From: Pseudomonas sp. Leaf58 | GTDB lineage: Bacteria; Pseudomonadota; Gammaproteobacteria; Pseudomonadales; Pseudomonadaceae | DNA length: 64,000 nucleotides | NCBI RefSeq assembly: GCF_003627215.1 | Contig: NZ_CP032678.1 | Span: 186,001-250,000, forward strand | Direction of reading: 5' to 3' | Shown: positions 8,623 to 17,208 of the stretch, in pieces | How the letters are laid out: every line of letters starts with the position of its first letter | Numbering within the stretch: position 1 is the stretch's first letter | Translations under genes and position numbers: made by a program | The notes under the pieces: generated by a model | What the model was told of the DNA's origin: nothing | The model's input: the letters and a program-made list of their open reading frames with translations, nothing else | Databases searched by the model: none

Positions 8623-9498
8623 ATGATTGATTACAACCCGATCAAGCAATTCAAAATCTACCAGGCAGGCCATTGCACGCACCCAGGATGCGTGGCGGAG
8701 AAGGGCTGTGGCATCGAGCCCAGAGAATTCCCCGCCTATGTCGCCCTGATTGAGCATGAGCGCTACGGCTTGATTCTGTTCGACACCGGATACGACCCGG
8801 AATTTTTCGTGCAGACCCGCAGCTTCCCGGAGAGCCTGTACGCCCGCACCACGCCTGTGACCCTGCCCGTGCCACTGGTTGAGCAACTGCTGGCCGATGG
8901 CATCGATCAAAAGGTCATCCGCCATCTGGTGCTGTCCCACTTTCATGCCGACCACATCGCAGGCCTCAAGCGCTTCACCGAGGCCACCTTTGTGGCGGAT
9001 GAGCGAGGTTATCGCAAGCTGATGACGATGGGGCGTTGGCGCCAGGTCATGCAGGGGTTCCTCAAGGGCTTGTTGCCCAGCGATTTTGAAAGCCGCACCG
9101 CGTTTGTGAATGACTACCCCGACTCCGTTCGCTCCATCCTGCGCCTGGATGCCTGGAAGTATTGCAACCTTCAAGCAGCGCCGCTGTTCAAAGATGGTAG
9201 CACCTACCTGGTCAACCTCCCAGGGCATGCTGCAGGACATATCGGCCTGCTGTTTCGTATGAACGGCAAATGGGTATTGCTGTGTGGAGATGCGTACTGG
9301 ACGCAGGGCAATCTCGATCCAGGTGGAAATGGCAGGCCGAGCTGGCTGGCGCGCTTGATCATGGACAGTCCACGGCAGTTCGACACAACCCTTGATGCCA
9401 TTGTCCGGCTGCGCCTAGATGCTGGCGACCGGCTGAAGGTAATCGGTTCACATGACAGCTCCATTGCCCAAGGAAATCCAACCCTTGAATTCGTTTAA
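8623..9498 (+). CDS. Metallo-beta-lactamase-fold hydrolase
   Basis: 291 residues. The HxHxDH zinc motif is HFHADH (His106, His108, Asp110, His111), and NLPGHAAGHIGLL and LLCGDAYW supply the later His and Asp ligands, so two metals are expected. Overall it resembles AHL-lactonase-like or glyoxalase II-like esterases. In context it may hydrolyse a lactone or thioester intermediate of the neighbouring pathway (inference). The ATG at 8623 is preferred over the TTG at 8584, which lies inside a TATATTGCC promoter-like motif. The next gene starts 47 bases before this one ends. Confidence 0.8.
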   Translation: MIDYNPIKQFKIYQAGHCTHPGCVAEKGCGIEPREFPAYVALIEHERYGLILFDTGYDPEFFVQTRSFPESLYARTTPVTLPVPLVEQLLADGIDQKVIRHLVLSHFHADHIAGLKRFTEATFVADERGYRKLMTMGRWRQVMQGFLKGLLPSDFESRTAFVNDYPDSVRSILRLDAWKYCNLQAAPLFKDGSTYLVNLPGHAAGHIGLLFRMNGKWVLLCGDAYWTQGNLDPGGNGRPSWLARLIMDSPRQFDTTLDAIVRLRLDAGDRLKVIGSHDSSIAQGNPTLEFV

Positions 9499-10747
9499 CA
9501 TCCTCAAGCACTACCTGTGGCACCGTTTTGCCAGCTTCGGAAGCCGTGAAGCCTTGGAACACTGGCAGGCCAAGCAGATCGACAAGCACCTGCACTGGGT
9601 GAGCCTGAATACCCCGTTCTACGCCCGCTGTGGCGGCAAGCCTCTGGCTCAATGGCCGACCATGAACAAGGCCACGATGATGGCCAACTTCGGTGCCATG
9701 AACACCGTAGGGCTGACCGATGACGAAGCTTTCATGTTCGCCCATGAAGCGGAATGCCAACGGGATTTCGGCAAGAATTTTCGCGGGGTCACGGTTGGCT
9801 TGTCATCCGGGACTTCGGGCAATCGTGGCATCTACCTCGCCTCCCAGGCTGAGCGCGAGCTGTGGGCGGGGGCCATCCTGGGCAAGATGATGCCGGATCT
9901 ACTGTGGCGCAAGCACCGGGTTGCCTTGTTCCTGCGCGCCGGCAGCACACTGTACGACACAGTCAAATCCCGGCGTTTGCAGTTTCAGTTCTTTGACTTG
10001 GCCAACACCATGGAGGCCAACCTGGTGCAGTTGAACCAGTACCAGCCGGACATCATCTTCGCCCCCGGCCAGGTGCTCAAGCTGCTGGCCCAAGAAGCTG
10101 AACACCTTGTTTTTGCCCCCAAACGCATCATCGCATGCGCTGAAGTCTTGTATGACGACGCCGCCCATGCGGTGCGCACTGCCTGGGGCGTAGAGCCCGA
10201 ACACATCTATCAGGCCACCGAGGGCTTCCTCGGCTGCACGCAGAAAGGGGTCTTCCAGCTCAATGAGGATCTGGTGCATGTTGAGCCGTTGTGGCTGGAT
10301 GAAGCCAAGACGCGGTTCAAGCCATTGATCACGGATTTTCGCCGGGTCTCGCAGCCGATCATTCGCTACGAACTCGATGACGTGCTGGCCATCAACCCCG
10401 AGAGCCGCACGGTCTTCCGAGAAATCGCCAAGGTCGAGGGGCGCTGTGACGACATCCTTGACGCCTTGACGATTGCCGGCCATAGCGTGCCGCTGTATCC
10501 CGACTTTTTGGTCAGGGCGGTACTGTTCCAAAGCAGTATCGACCAATTCCAGATCGTGCAGAAATCGCCTCAGTGGCTAATCGTCCGGTGTAAGCCTGAG
10601 GACAATGAGCGGATTGCCCGGATCCTTCTCGATGTGTACCAAGCGCGTGGGCTGATTTCCCCGGTCATCCAGCATGAGCCGATGACCCATGATCCGCTGG
10701 CCAAGCAGCGCAGGGTGGTGAAGCTGCCCAAGGCGGTGGTGGCATGA
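9452..10747 (+). CDS. F390-synthetase/CapK-like adenylate-forming enzyme
   Basis: 431 residues of the ANL superfamily, F390-synthetase-related branch. SSGTSGNRGIY (about residues 117-127) is the phosphate-binding A3 loop, YQATEG is the A5 motif and PIIRYELDDV is the A7 region that holds ATP ribose. These enzymes activate a carboxylic acid as acyl-AMP, often for thioester or amide formation. It overlaps the hydrolase by 47 bases and the next membrane-protein gene by ATGA, giving a three-gene unit. It likely loads the acid substrate of the pathway; the acid is unknown. Confidence 0.8.
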   Translation: MTAPLPKEIQPLNSFNILKHYLWHRFASFGSREALEHWQAKQIDKHLHWVSLNTPFYARCGGKPLAQWPTMNKATMMANFGAMNTVGLTDDEAFMFAHEAECQRDFGKNFRGVTVGLSSGTSGNRGIYLASQAERELWAGAILGKMMPDLLWRKHRVALFLRAGSTLYDTVKSRRLQFQFFDLANTMEANLVQLNQYQPDIIFAPGQVLKLLAQEAEHLVFAPKRIIACAEVLYDDAAHAVRTAWGVEPEHIYQATEGFLGCTQKGVFQLNEDLVHVEPLWLDEAKTRFKPLITDFRRVSQPIIRYELDDVLAINPESRTVFREIAKVEGRCDDILDALTIAGHSVPLYPDFLVRAVLFQSSIDQFQIVQKSPQWLIVRCKPEDNERIARILLDVYQARGLISPVIQHEPMTHDPLAKQRRVVKLPKAVVA

Positions 10748-10971
10748 TACCAAAGCTCATTCAGCGTCTCGTGGGCCTTGTGCGTTGCCTGTTGATGGGG
10801 GCGGCCTTGGGCTTGGCTTACCCTGCGCTGGTCTATCAGTATCGCAGCTGTCGGAGCTGGATGCGGTTGATTCCTGGCTTCAGGCGGCTGGCTTCACTCG
10901 CCACAGGGTTCTTCCTGGTCTATGTGGGGCTGGTCAGCCTGGCGGTTATGTCCATGGTGGGCGCGCTTTGA
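10744..10971 (+). CDS. Small inner-membrane protein coupled to the adenylating enzyme
   Basis: 75 residues with two hydrophobic helices (about residues 9-32 and 49-75) separated by a basic loop. It begins at an ATGA overlap. It parallels the small membrane protein coupled to the KAS III-like gene at 1851. No domain recognised. Confidence 0.6.
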   Translation: MIPKLIQRLVGLVRCLLMGAALGLAYPALVYQYRSCRSWMRLIPGFRRLASLATGFFLVYVGLVSLAVMSMVGAL

Positions 10972-11047
10972 CCCTGGACATCAGGTACAGTAGGCGCACC
11001 CGCGCACGCCTGCCTGGTGGCGCCTACCCCTTTTTGAGTTCCCTATC

Positions 11048-11806
11048 ATGAGTTTTGCCTACCTGGCCTTGAAGCGACTGCGCGGTGGACGGATGCAATT
11101 GGGTCTCAAGTCCGCAGCGCGCAAAGAGTTTCAACCCCTCGTGCTGTGCATGTGGTTGCAGGCCATGGTCAATCAGTATCGCAATGCAGTGATCCCGGTC
11201 GAGCTGGAGCCCGTGGCGGAGTGCTTTCTCCAGGAGCATGAAGCGGCCATCGAGCAATACAAAGCGGGACTCAGCCCCGCAGGCGCGTTGCTGCTGGCGT
11301 CCATCCTCCTTGCCTGCGAAATGCCTACCACCCATGACCTGGATGAATGCCTGGTGCTGATCGACCTCGCTGCAGCTCATGCGGCCAGCCTTTCAGCGCG
11401 CCCCATTCCCAAGCTCCCCTTCCAGTTTTCCACACGCAAGCATCCAAGCTCGCCTCGCGAGCGCCTGATGAGCATCAAGGGCGATGTGGTGGGGAGTTTG
11501 GGTTTTGAGGCGGCGTGCCTGGTCTCCAGTGCGATCAAAAGTGCTTTGGCAAGAAACCTGGGGGTCACAATCACCTTGATCAATGGCACGGCTGTGTTTG
11601 GCGGCGATTACTGCCGGCGTCGCTTGACGCCTGGATTTGCAGACCTCCAGACCTGGCAGTTGTACCGCTTCATGGTGCAGCACCTCTGCGAACGTTTGGA
11701 GCTTTCCCAGGTCAAGGCCTCCATTGGCGTCATCAAGGTGCTGCACGACTATTTCGAAGCGCTGCAAACCCCAGAAACCGTATACCCCAACAACGTGATC
11801 CACTGA
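11048..11806 (+). CDS. Hypothetical 252-residue helical protein
   Basis: No family recognised. It begins with a basic stretch (LKRLRGGRMQLGLKSAARKE) followed by Ala/Leu-rich helices (GALLLASILLACEM, AAHAASLSARP). There is no clear signal peptide or long membrane span. It starts 76 bp after the adenylating operon and ends 31 bp before the next gene, in the same orientation, so it may be part of the same transcription unit. Confidence 0.55.
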   Translation: MSFAYLALKRLRGGRMQLGLKSAARKEFQPLVLCMWLQAMVNQYRNAVIPVELEPVAECFLQEHEAAIEQYKAGLSPAGALLLASILLACEMPTTHDLDECLVLIDLAAAHAASLSARPIPKLPFQFSTRKHPSSPRERLMSIKGDVVGSLGFEAACLVSSAIKSALARNLGVTITLINGTAVFGGDYCRRRLTPGFADLQTWQLYRFMVQHLCERLELSQVKASIGVIKVLHDYFEALQTPETVYPNNVIH

Positions 11807-11837
11807 TGGGTCGGCTTGCCTGGCTGGAGAGGATGTT

Positions 11838-12674
11838 ATGACAAAGAGCGCAAAGATGTTTGAGTGGTGGCTGTGGGAGGACAATGCTGATACAGCGCTG
11901 GAGCCTGTAGGCGGCACGCTGACCGTTGAACAGACCGCGAAAATGCTCGGCATGTCAAATCTGGAGGTGAGGGTAAGAATTGAGGAGCGCTCGATCCTGT
12001 CGATCATGATCGCTGACTTGAACTCAGAATCCATCCTGATTCCAGCCTTCCAGTTTGTAGGTGCCGCGCATGTACCGCATTTCCATGACTTGTGGGATCG
12101 GCTGGATCCTGGGTGTCGGGTGGAGCGGATTTGCCAGTTTTTTGCCCACGAAACGTTCGCCGACACCGGGATGCGCATTATCGATGTATTGCGAAATCGC
12201 CCCTCGGCGGATGTGCTTCAGGAAATTGTCCTGCAGGCGGACGCGTTCAAGGACTGGTGTACGCAAAGCGAAGTCGACCACCGCAAAACCTTCTGTATTA
12301 CGTCCGATCCCAGCCTGCTGGCGATCAAAAACAACACGGTCGCTTACCCTGGTGAACAGCTCGTCGAAGCCTCACCTCAGACGCAGCAGGCCACTGGGCG
12401 CTTGAGGGCCGTGCTGGGCAAACTGATGGGCCCTAACGCCAGGAAGGTCGGTGCGTTGGTGAAAGACCTCGTGCTAATGCCCCTGGAGTGGTTCTGGGTG
12501 GTGCTGCTATTGGCGGTTGGTGGGTTAGTGTTCCCAGTGTTGCTGACGAAATGGTGGAAACATCGCTCCTGGCTGGTGCTTACCGATATTCTGGTTTTCA
12601 TGTTTATTGGAAGCGGGGTAGTATTCGCCCTGTACGTTGCCATGATAATGGGGTGGTGCGTAGGCTGGCTTTAA
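11838..12674 (+). CDS. Helix-turn-helix protein with C-terminal membrane anchor
   Basis: 278 residues. Residues 27-60 (GTLTVEQTAKMLGMSNLEVR onward) match a MerR/excisionase-like helix-turn-helix in which a T-x-x-E-x-A-x-x-L-G-x-S pattern precedes the recognition helix. The C-terminal third has two strong hydrophobic segments (about residues 213-236 and 246-272). This layout suggests a membrane-tethered DNA-binding protein, but the HTH-like part could also have another role. The middle domain (about 65-190) is not recognised. Confidence 0.55.
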   Translation: MTKSAKMFEWWLWEDNADTALEPVGGTLTVEQTAKMLGMSNLEVRVRIEERSILSIMIADLNSESILIPAFQFVGAAHVPHFHDLWDRLDPGCRVERICQFFAHETFADTGMRIIDVLRNRPSADVLQEIVLQADAFKDWCTQSEVDHRKTFCITSDPSLLAIKNNTVAYPGEQLVEASPQTQQATGRLRAVLGKLMGPNARKVGALVKDLVLMPLEWFWVVLLLAVGGLVFPVLLTKWWKHRSWLVLTDILVFMFIGSGVVFALYVAMIMGWCVGWL

Positions 12675-12703
12675 TACCTTCAATGGGGCATGGGGACAGG
12701 GTC

Positions 12704-13048
12704 ATGAAAAAAGGTATAGTTTGGGTGCGCCATTCTCTGGTCGCCGCCGTGGCTGCCATGGCATTCCAATCTCAGGCATCTGCGGATGCCGTCGTCAAAA
12801 ATTTTGTAGTTACTGAGGCCACCTCTTTAGCCCCCGTGCAATTTTGCATGCCGGAGCATACGCCTTTTTGGCGTCAGGGCGTTTGCTCTCCGGTTAGCCC
12901 TGAAAAGTACCTCCAAACGCTGTGCCCAGGCGCGACTCTGCGTTCACTGGCGCCTACGCCCTATGACAGAGCTCCAAAAACAGTGGCTATCGGTTACGAA
13001 CCGCCTCTGGGTGGGTGCAAGCCCTCTGACAAGGCACAGGGCCAATAA
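12704..13048 (+). CDS. Secreted or periplasmic cysteine-containing protein
   Basis: 114 residues. The N-terminus (MKKGIVWVRHSLVAAVAAMA then FQSQASA) is a classical Sec signal peptide with an ASA cleavage motif near residue 25. The mature part holds four Cys (contexts FCMPEH, GVCSPV, TLCPG, GGCKP), which fits two disulfides. The ATG at 12704 has a purine-rich GGGGACAGGG upstream; the longer frame is a shadow of the membrane protein gene. Function unknown. Confidence 0.6.
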   Translation: MKKGIVWVRHSLVAAVAAMAFQSQASADAVVKNFVVTEATSLAPVQFCMPEHTPFWRQGVCSPVSPEKYLQTLCPGATLRSLAPTPYDRAPKTVAIGYEPPLGGCKPSDKAQGQ

Positions 13049-13072
13049 CAAAAAACGTTTGAGGGCAGGGAC

Positions 13073-14442
13073 ATGAAAATTTTGATTACCGGCGCACGTT
13101 CCTACGTCGCCTACTACTGGGCGCTGGCGCTCAAAGACAAGCATGAAGTCATCTTCGCCGATAGCATGGCCATGGCCTACTGTCGCTTTGCCCCGTTCAA
13201 GGCAGCCTTCTTCAAGGTCGCGCCACCCGCCCAGGATTTCTGGGGCTTCCGCAAAGACCTTGTCGAGCTCGTCCTCAACGAGGCGGTGGATCTGATCATT
13301 CCGACGTGCGAGGAGGTGTTCTTCATCAGCGCCTTCAAGAATGAGCTGCCGTGCAAGGTCTTTTGTGCCGACCATGCGCTCTTGGCCACCTTGCACAACA
13401 AGTTCACCGTGTTCGAGACCCTGGGCTTTGCCCGCGCCGTGAAGTTCCCAGAAACCCAGCTGATACGCCAGCGTTCTGACGTTGACCGCTCGTTCAACTC
13501 GATCCTCAAGCCGGTGTTTTCCCGTTTCGGCGCGAAGATCATCACCGACATCAGCCTGGCCGAGCAAGCCAAGCTGGATGTGTCCTTCCAATGGGTGCAG
13601 CAGCGCAGGCTGACCGGTAGGTCGCTGTGCAACTACGCCATTGCGCTTGACGGGCGCATGCTCGGTCATGTCTGCTACCACGCCAAGCACCGCATCAAGC
13701 ATTCCTCGGCGCTCTACCTGGAGCCGATGGAGAACGAGGCCATCACCAATTTCACCCGTGCCTTCATCGCCAAGCACAACTACACCGGACAGATTGCCTT
13801 CGACTTCATCCAGACCGATGACGGCAGAGTCACCGCAGATCTGTCTCAAAACCTGGCCCAAGCTGACCTGGGCGTCTACATGATCGAATGCAACCCACGA
13901 GGCACCAGCGGCATCCATCTGATGGATCTGAGCACGATCGCCCCGGCGCTGTTCGAAGATGGCCCGGCGATTCAAAACCACTGGAGCCGGTAGCGTTCAA
14001 GTTCCCGCTGCGGATGTACCGTTGCCTGAAGCTGTTGGAGACCCGTGTGGGTGCCTTCTTTGGTGCCGAGCTCAAGCGTGCCAGGGACGTGCTCAGCCAT
14101 CCAACCCATCCTGTGTCATGCCTGGCTACCCCGGCAGCACTGGTAGAGCTCCTGTGGCGCCGCCTAAGGCGTGGCATCAAGTTGACTGAGGCCTCGACCT
14201 ACGACATTGAATGGAACGGCGAGAAGCTGCCCGAGGGTGCGCCTGCGGGTAGTTTCAGCTACTGGCTGGAGTCAGAGAGCGATCGCGAGGTTGTCTACCG
14301 CTATGGTGTCAGCGGCAAGGAGTTGGGCTTGATCCACCTCGACCGAATGACCGGTGGTTATCATCTCCTAGAGGTTGCCCAGGGTGATGAGGGTGGGGTT
14401 GAGGGTGAGGCTTTGGGTCAACTACTGGTGCAAGCACCATGA
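13073..14442 (+). CDS. ATP-grasp ligase (carbamoyl-phosphate-synthase-like), frame broken at 13974-13977
   Basis: An ATP-grasp enzyme of about 457 residues when joined. The N-terminus MKILITGARSYVAYYWA is a pre-ATP-grasp Rossmann-like segment. FNSILKPVFSRFGAK supplies the nucleotide-binding Lys, and YMIECNPRGTSGIHL carries the E-x-N-P-R Mg/ATP signature. The first frame stops at 13993. The rest of the protein (KPLEPVAFKFPLRMYR to the DIEWNGE segment and the C-terminus at 14442) lies in the -1 frame. Adding one A to the AAAA run at 13974-13977 joins them. It probably forms an amide or ester bond with an activated acid in the same pathway as the KAS III and adenylating enzymes (inference). The end overlaps the next gene by ATGA. 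Confidence 0.75.
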
Positions 14443-15197
14443 CCGATTATGAACAACTATGGTCACGGGCCTACGCGAATGCCCCGCATGTGTCAGACAT
14501 CAGTCAGCCAGGCGGTGGGCTGTGTTCAACCCTGCTTGGCATGCATGCGTTGTCCTGGGTTAAGGCCCAGTCCAAGGACATAGCCCGGAACTGGTTGGCG
14601 GATACCGCGCTCAAGTACCTAACGGCGACTGAGGCCTTCGAGCCAATACCCCTGGAGGTCAAGGACGGCATTCACAGTTCGCTGAGTTATGCCGGCAACT
14701 GGGTATTGCATTTGATGTCCCTTCAGGTGCTCTTGCACCCGAGTCGAGCGCCGGTCAGCCAGTGGGGCTTCATCGAGCAAGGGGCACTCGATTACCCGGG
14801 GTATTGCTCCAACAAGCATGTCGCCGGGCTCATGGTTGAGATCACGAGCTGTGCGGTGTATTTCATGGGCAAAGGCGTTGACATCGATCTTCAGATGTTC
14901 ATCGCCAGGTCATGCGCAGTCCTCAATGAGCGCTCATCCGCCTTTGCCGGGGAATCCAGGGTTCCGGCGTTTGCGATCTTCTGTCCCAAGGAGTGGCCGG
15001 TAAAAGAGGAGACTCAGACTTTTGTGGCTGAAGCCGCCAGATTCATTGCCGAGAACCCCGAACGCGTTCAGTTCCTGAAGGGGGTTGGTGAAAATGCCTT
15101 GAAGCGCCTGTTTGCGACTTATGACATGAAGACGCTTGGGCCCTTTTTAAATCAGCGCCAGCTGGAAAGTAAGTTGTCTGAGGATCTTGGCCTCTAG
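14439..15197 (+). CDS. xLGL-family protein B
   Basis: 252 residues ending QRQLESKLSEDLGL. It starts at an ATGA overlap with the ATP-grasp gene, so this member is attached to the biosynthetic operon rather than to a paralogue. A soluble helical protein with no recognised domain. The last 20 residues align with those of the other nine members; the body is clearly different from the larger ones. Confidence 0.65.
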   Translation: MTDYEQLWSRAYANAPHVSDISQPGGGLCSTLLGMHALSWVKAQSKDIARNWLADTALKYLTATEAFEPIPLEVKDGIHSSLSYAGNWVLHLMSLQVLLHPSRAPVSQWGFIEQGALDYPGYCSNKHVAGLMVEITSCAVYFMGKGVDIDLQMFIARSCAVLNERSSAFAGESRVPAFAIFCPKEWPVKEETQTFVAEAARFIAENPERVQFLKGVGENALKRLFATYDMKTLGPFLNQRQLESKLSEDLGL

Positions 15198-15293
15198 AGG
15201 CAGGTCACATTTTGGCAACAAAGAGCGCTGCTTATATTCAATAAACCTACACTCCGTTGGCATACTGGTTAAAACAGCTTGTCGGAGTGGGTA

Positions 15294-15845
15294 ATGAACA
15301 ATGTGCAACAACTGACTCAGAGTATTGAGCGAGTTGTCGAAAACTGGCTGGGGGGTGAACCCGCCCGAAATGCCAAGGAAATCGTGGATGGTGTTGCTCG
15401 CTGGGGAACGGCCAGGGACTTCATCAGTGATGTCTACAACGATCTCTGTTCGAAGGTGAATCTGTTCGAAATCGGAGTGGGGCAGGTGCGCTTCGGGGAT
15501 CTGATCAGCAAAGTGCCGGGCGATGATTTCGTGTTCGACAAGGCGCATCTGCGGGCGCTCTGGGCAACGGGGCCGATCCCGCCAACGATCACCCTGGATG
15601 ACCTCGATGAACAAGCGCAGAGCATGTTCTACGCCTTCAGGCACCATGAGTGGATCGTGCTTGACGGCAAGCACTTCGATGCTGAGGCGCCACGGGGGGC
15701 CAACAGCGTGCTGCAACTCCCATTCTTCCAGCGTCATCTGGATCACATGCAGCAGGAGAAGATACGCCAGTCACAAGCCGATCGGTTGCCGGAGCACCTG
15801 ATGACCTGGACGGGCGAGTTGAGTGACGAAGACTTGCCGTTCTAG
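15294..15845 (+). CDS. Hypothetical protein with SSB-like acidic C-terminal tail
   Basis: 183 residues. It ends TGELSDEDLPF. The last six residues copy the acidic-Pro-Phe tip of bacterial single-stranded DNA-binding protein (consensus DDDIPF), the docking tag for replication and repair proteins. There is no OB-fold that I can recognise: the N-terminal half is helical and the middle contains FGDLISKVPGDDF. ATG 15294 is preceded by GGAG at about 6 bases. The stop codon overlaps that of the convergent gene in the shared CTAG at 15842-15845. The role of the tail is inference. Confidence 0.6.
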   Translation: MNNVQQLTQSIERVVENWLGGEPARNAKEIVDGVARWGTARDFISDVYNDLCSKVNLFEIGVGQVRFGDLISKVPGDDFVFDKAHLRALWATGPIPPTITLDDLDEQAQSMFYAFRHHEWIVLDGKHFDAEAPRGANSVLQLPFFQRHLDHMQQEKIRQSQADRLPEHLMTWTGELSDEDLPF

Positions 15846-17197
15846 AGTCCCAATTCGACACCCAGCTGGTGCTCAACACTCTGATCGGACATTTTCTCCA
15901 GAAACGCTTTATCGGGAAAATGTTTGTAGAGCGTTTTCAATTGATCGTCATTCAAGTCCAAACTCTTGAAGGCTTCGACAGACTCGGCCAGGATCAGGAA
16001 ACTGGATTTGTTGACAATTTGTGGGTTTTCAGACCCATTGTGTTTCAGCAGCGCCCCTAAGTATTGGGGGCGAGTGAAGGCATCTCGGTCGAGAATATCC
16101 AGGATTTCCCCAGGGGAAAGCGAGGCGCAATGCTTCATGAAGTAGTGTTGAATGCTCATGCCTTGTTGAACCATGGCCTTGGCGATCGATGCAAGGATGC
16201 GGTTGAATTCCGGGTCAATGGGGTCTCTCTCGGCACCCACCGTTGCGGCGATCAGTTCACTGATCTCGTGCTTGAAATGTGCAAGGAATCGTGGGAACTG
16301 AGGATACTGGTGCAGCTTTTTGTCGACACCATCTATCGCCAGGTCTTCCGTGCGCAGAAGCCCTGTGTTCGGTTTCCGGTAGGTGACGCCGCTTGTTGGA
16401 CATTTGACGGTCACAGGCAGGTGCTCGGGCGCTATCCGATACTGCTGAATGGCGTTCTTGTCAAAAAATTTGGAAACCCCTTCTCGGGACTTGGCGATTG
16501 CCAGGATTTGATTGGTTGTGCGCTCGAACAGCTCGCCCATCGACACACCATCCGAAACGCCCATGGCCACCCTGACCTTGGAAAATGGGTCGAACTTGAA
16601 TAGCGCCAGGTTGCGATCAATGGCGGCCCTGACAACCAGCTGGGACTTGGCGCGCTGGGTAAGCTGATGCACCGTGTCTTCGTCATCAAACAGCAGGGCC
16701 AATCGCATGACATCGACATCGCCGAAGGCAAGGTCTTTCAGCAGGTCGGCTCGGTTGGAGTCTTCGACATCAAGGATAACGGCATAGGTATTGGCCAGGT
16801 TGATTCTGCAGACTTCCCGGAGCATGTAGTTGAAGTCAAGGAATTCGTTATCATAGTCTCTGGTGATTACTCTGCTGTACCTATACAGTGCATTCCAGTC
16901 AGGTGCTGGAATGCTCAGCGCGTAGGCGATGTTGCAATTAATGATATGGTCTCGTGCGTAGTCGCGGGTTTCCTCTCCCATTTCCTCAACTATGTCTTGA
17001 AAGCTCTGGCCGCGCTGCATGCAACGCCTGATTGCCGCCTGGGCATTCAGTTGCACCGATCCGTCGAGGAAGCTGGAGTAGAAATCAAGCCCCGTGAATT
17101 GATCCGAGATGAAATCTTCAGGCTTGTGAGGCTCGGCGATCCCCAGAATGGTCATGCCATTTCGGTAGGTGAAGGCGGCGGTGTGGTTAGCAGGCAT
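15842..17197 (-). CDS. xLGL-family protein C1 (second gene of pair C)
   Basis: 451 residues, helical, ending SVEHQLGVELGL. It carries the family motif ALSIPAPD (residues 93-100) and a downstream LRLALLFDDEDTVHQL segment that aligns with C2, E1 and E2. A QYPQFPRFL block matches LPRYQEYL in its relatives. Start set at ATG 17197 (GAGG about 10 bases before); the extra five codons from TTG 17212 overlap C2. It follows C2 after 11 bp. Confidence 0.75.
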   Translation of the reverse strand: MPANHTAAFTYRNGMTILGIAEPHKPEDFISDQFTGLDFYSSFLDGSVQLNAQAAIRRCMQRGQSFQDIVEEMGEETRDYARDHIINCNIAYALSIPAPDWNALYRYSRVITRDYDNEFLDFNYMLREVCRINLANTYAVILDVEDSNRADLLKDLAFGDVDVMRLALLFDDEDTVHQLTQRAKSQLVVRAAIDRNLALFKFDPFSKVRVAMGVSDGVSMGELFERTTNQILAIAKSREGVSKFFDKNAIQQYRIAPEHLPVTVKCPTSGVTYRKPNTGLLRTEDLAIDGVDKKLHQYPQFPRFLAHFKHEISELIAATVGAERDPIDPEFNRILASIAKAMVQQGMSIQHYFMKHCASLSPGEILDILDRDAFTRPQYLGALLKHNGSENPQIVNKSSFLILAESVEAFKSLDLNDDQLKTLYKHFPDKAFLEKMSDQSVEHQLGVELGL

Positions 17198-17208
17198 GGT
17201 GTTTGTCC

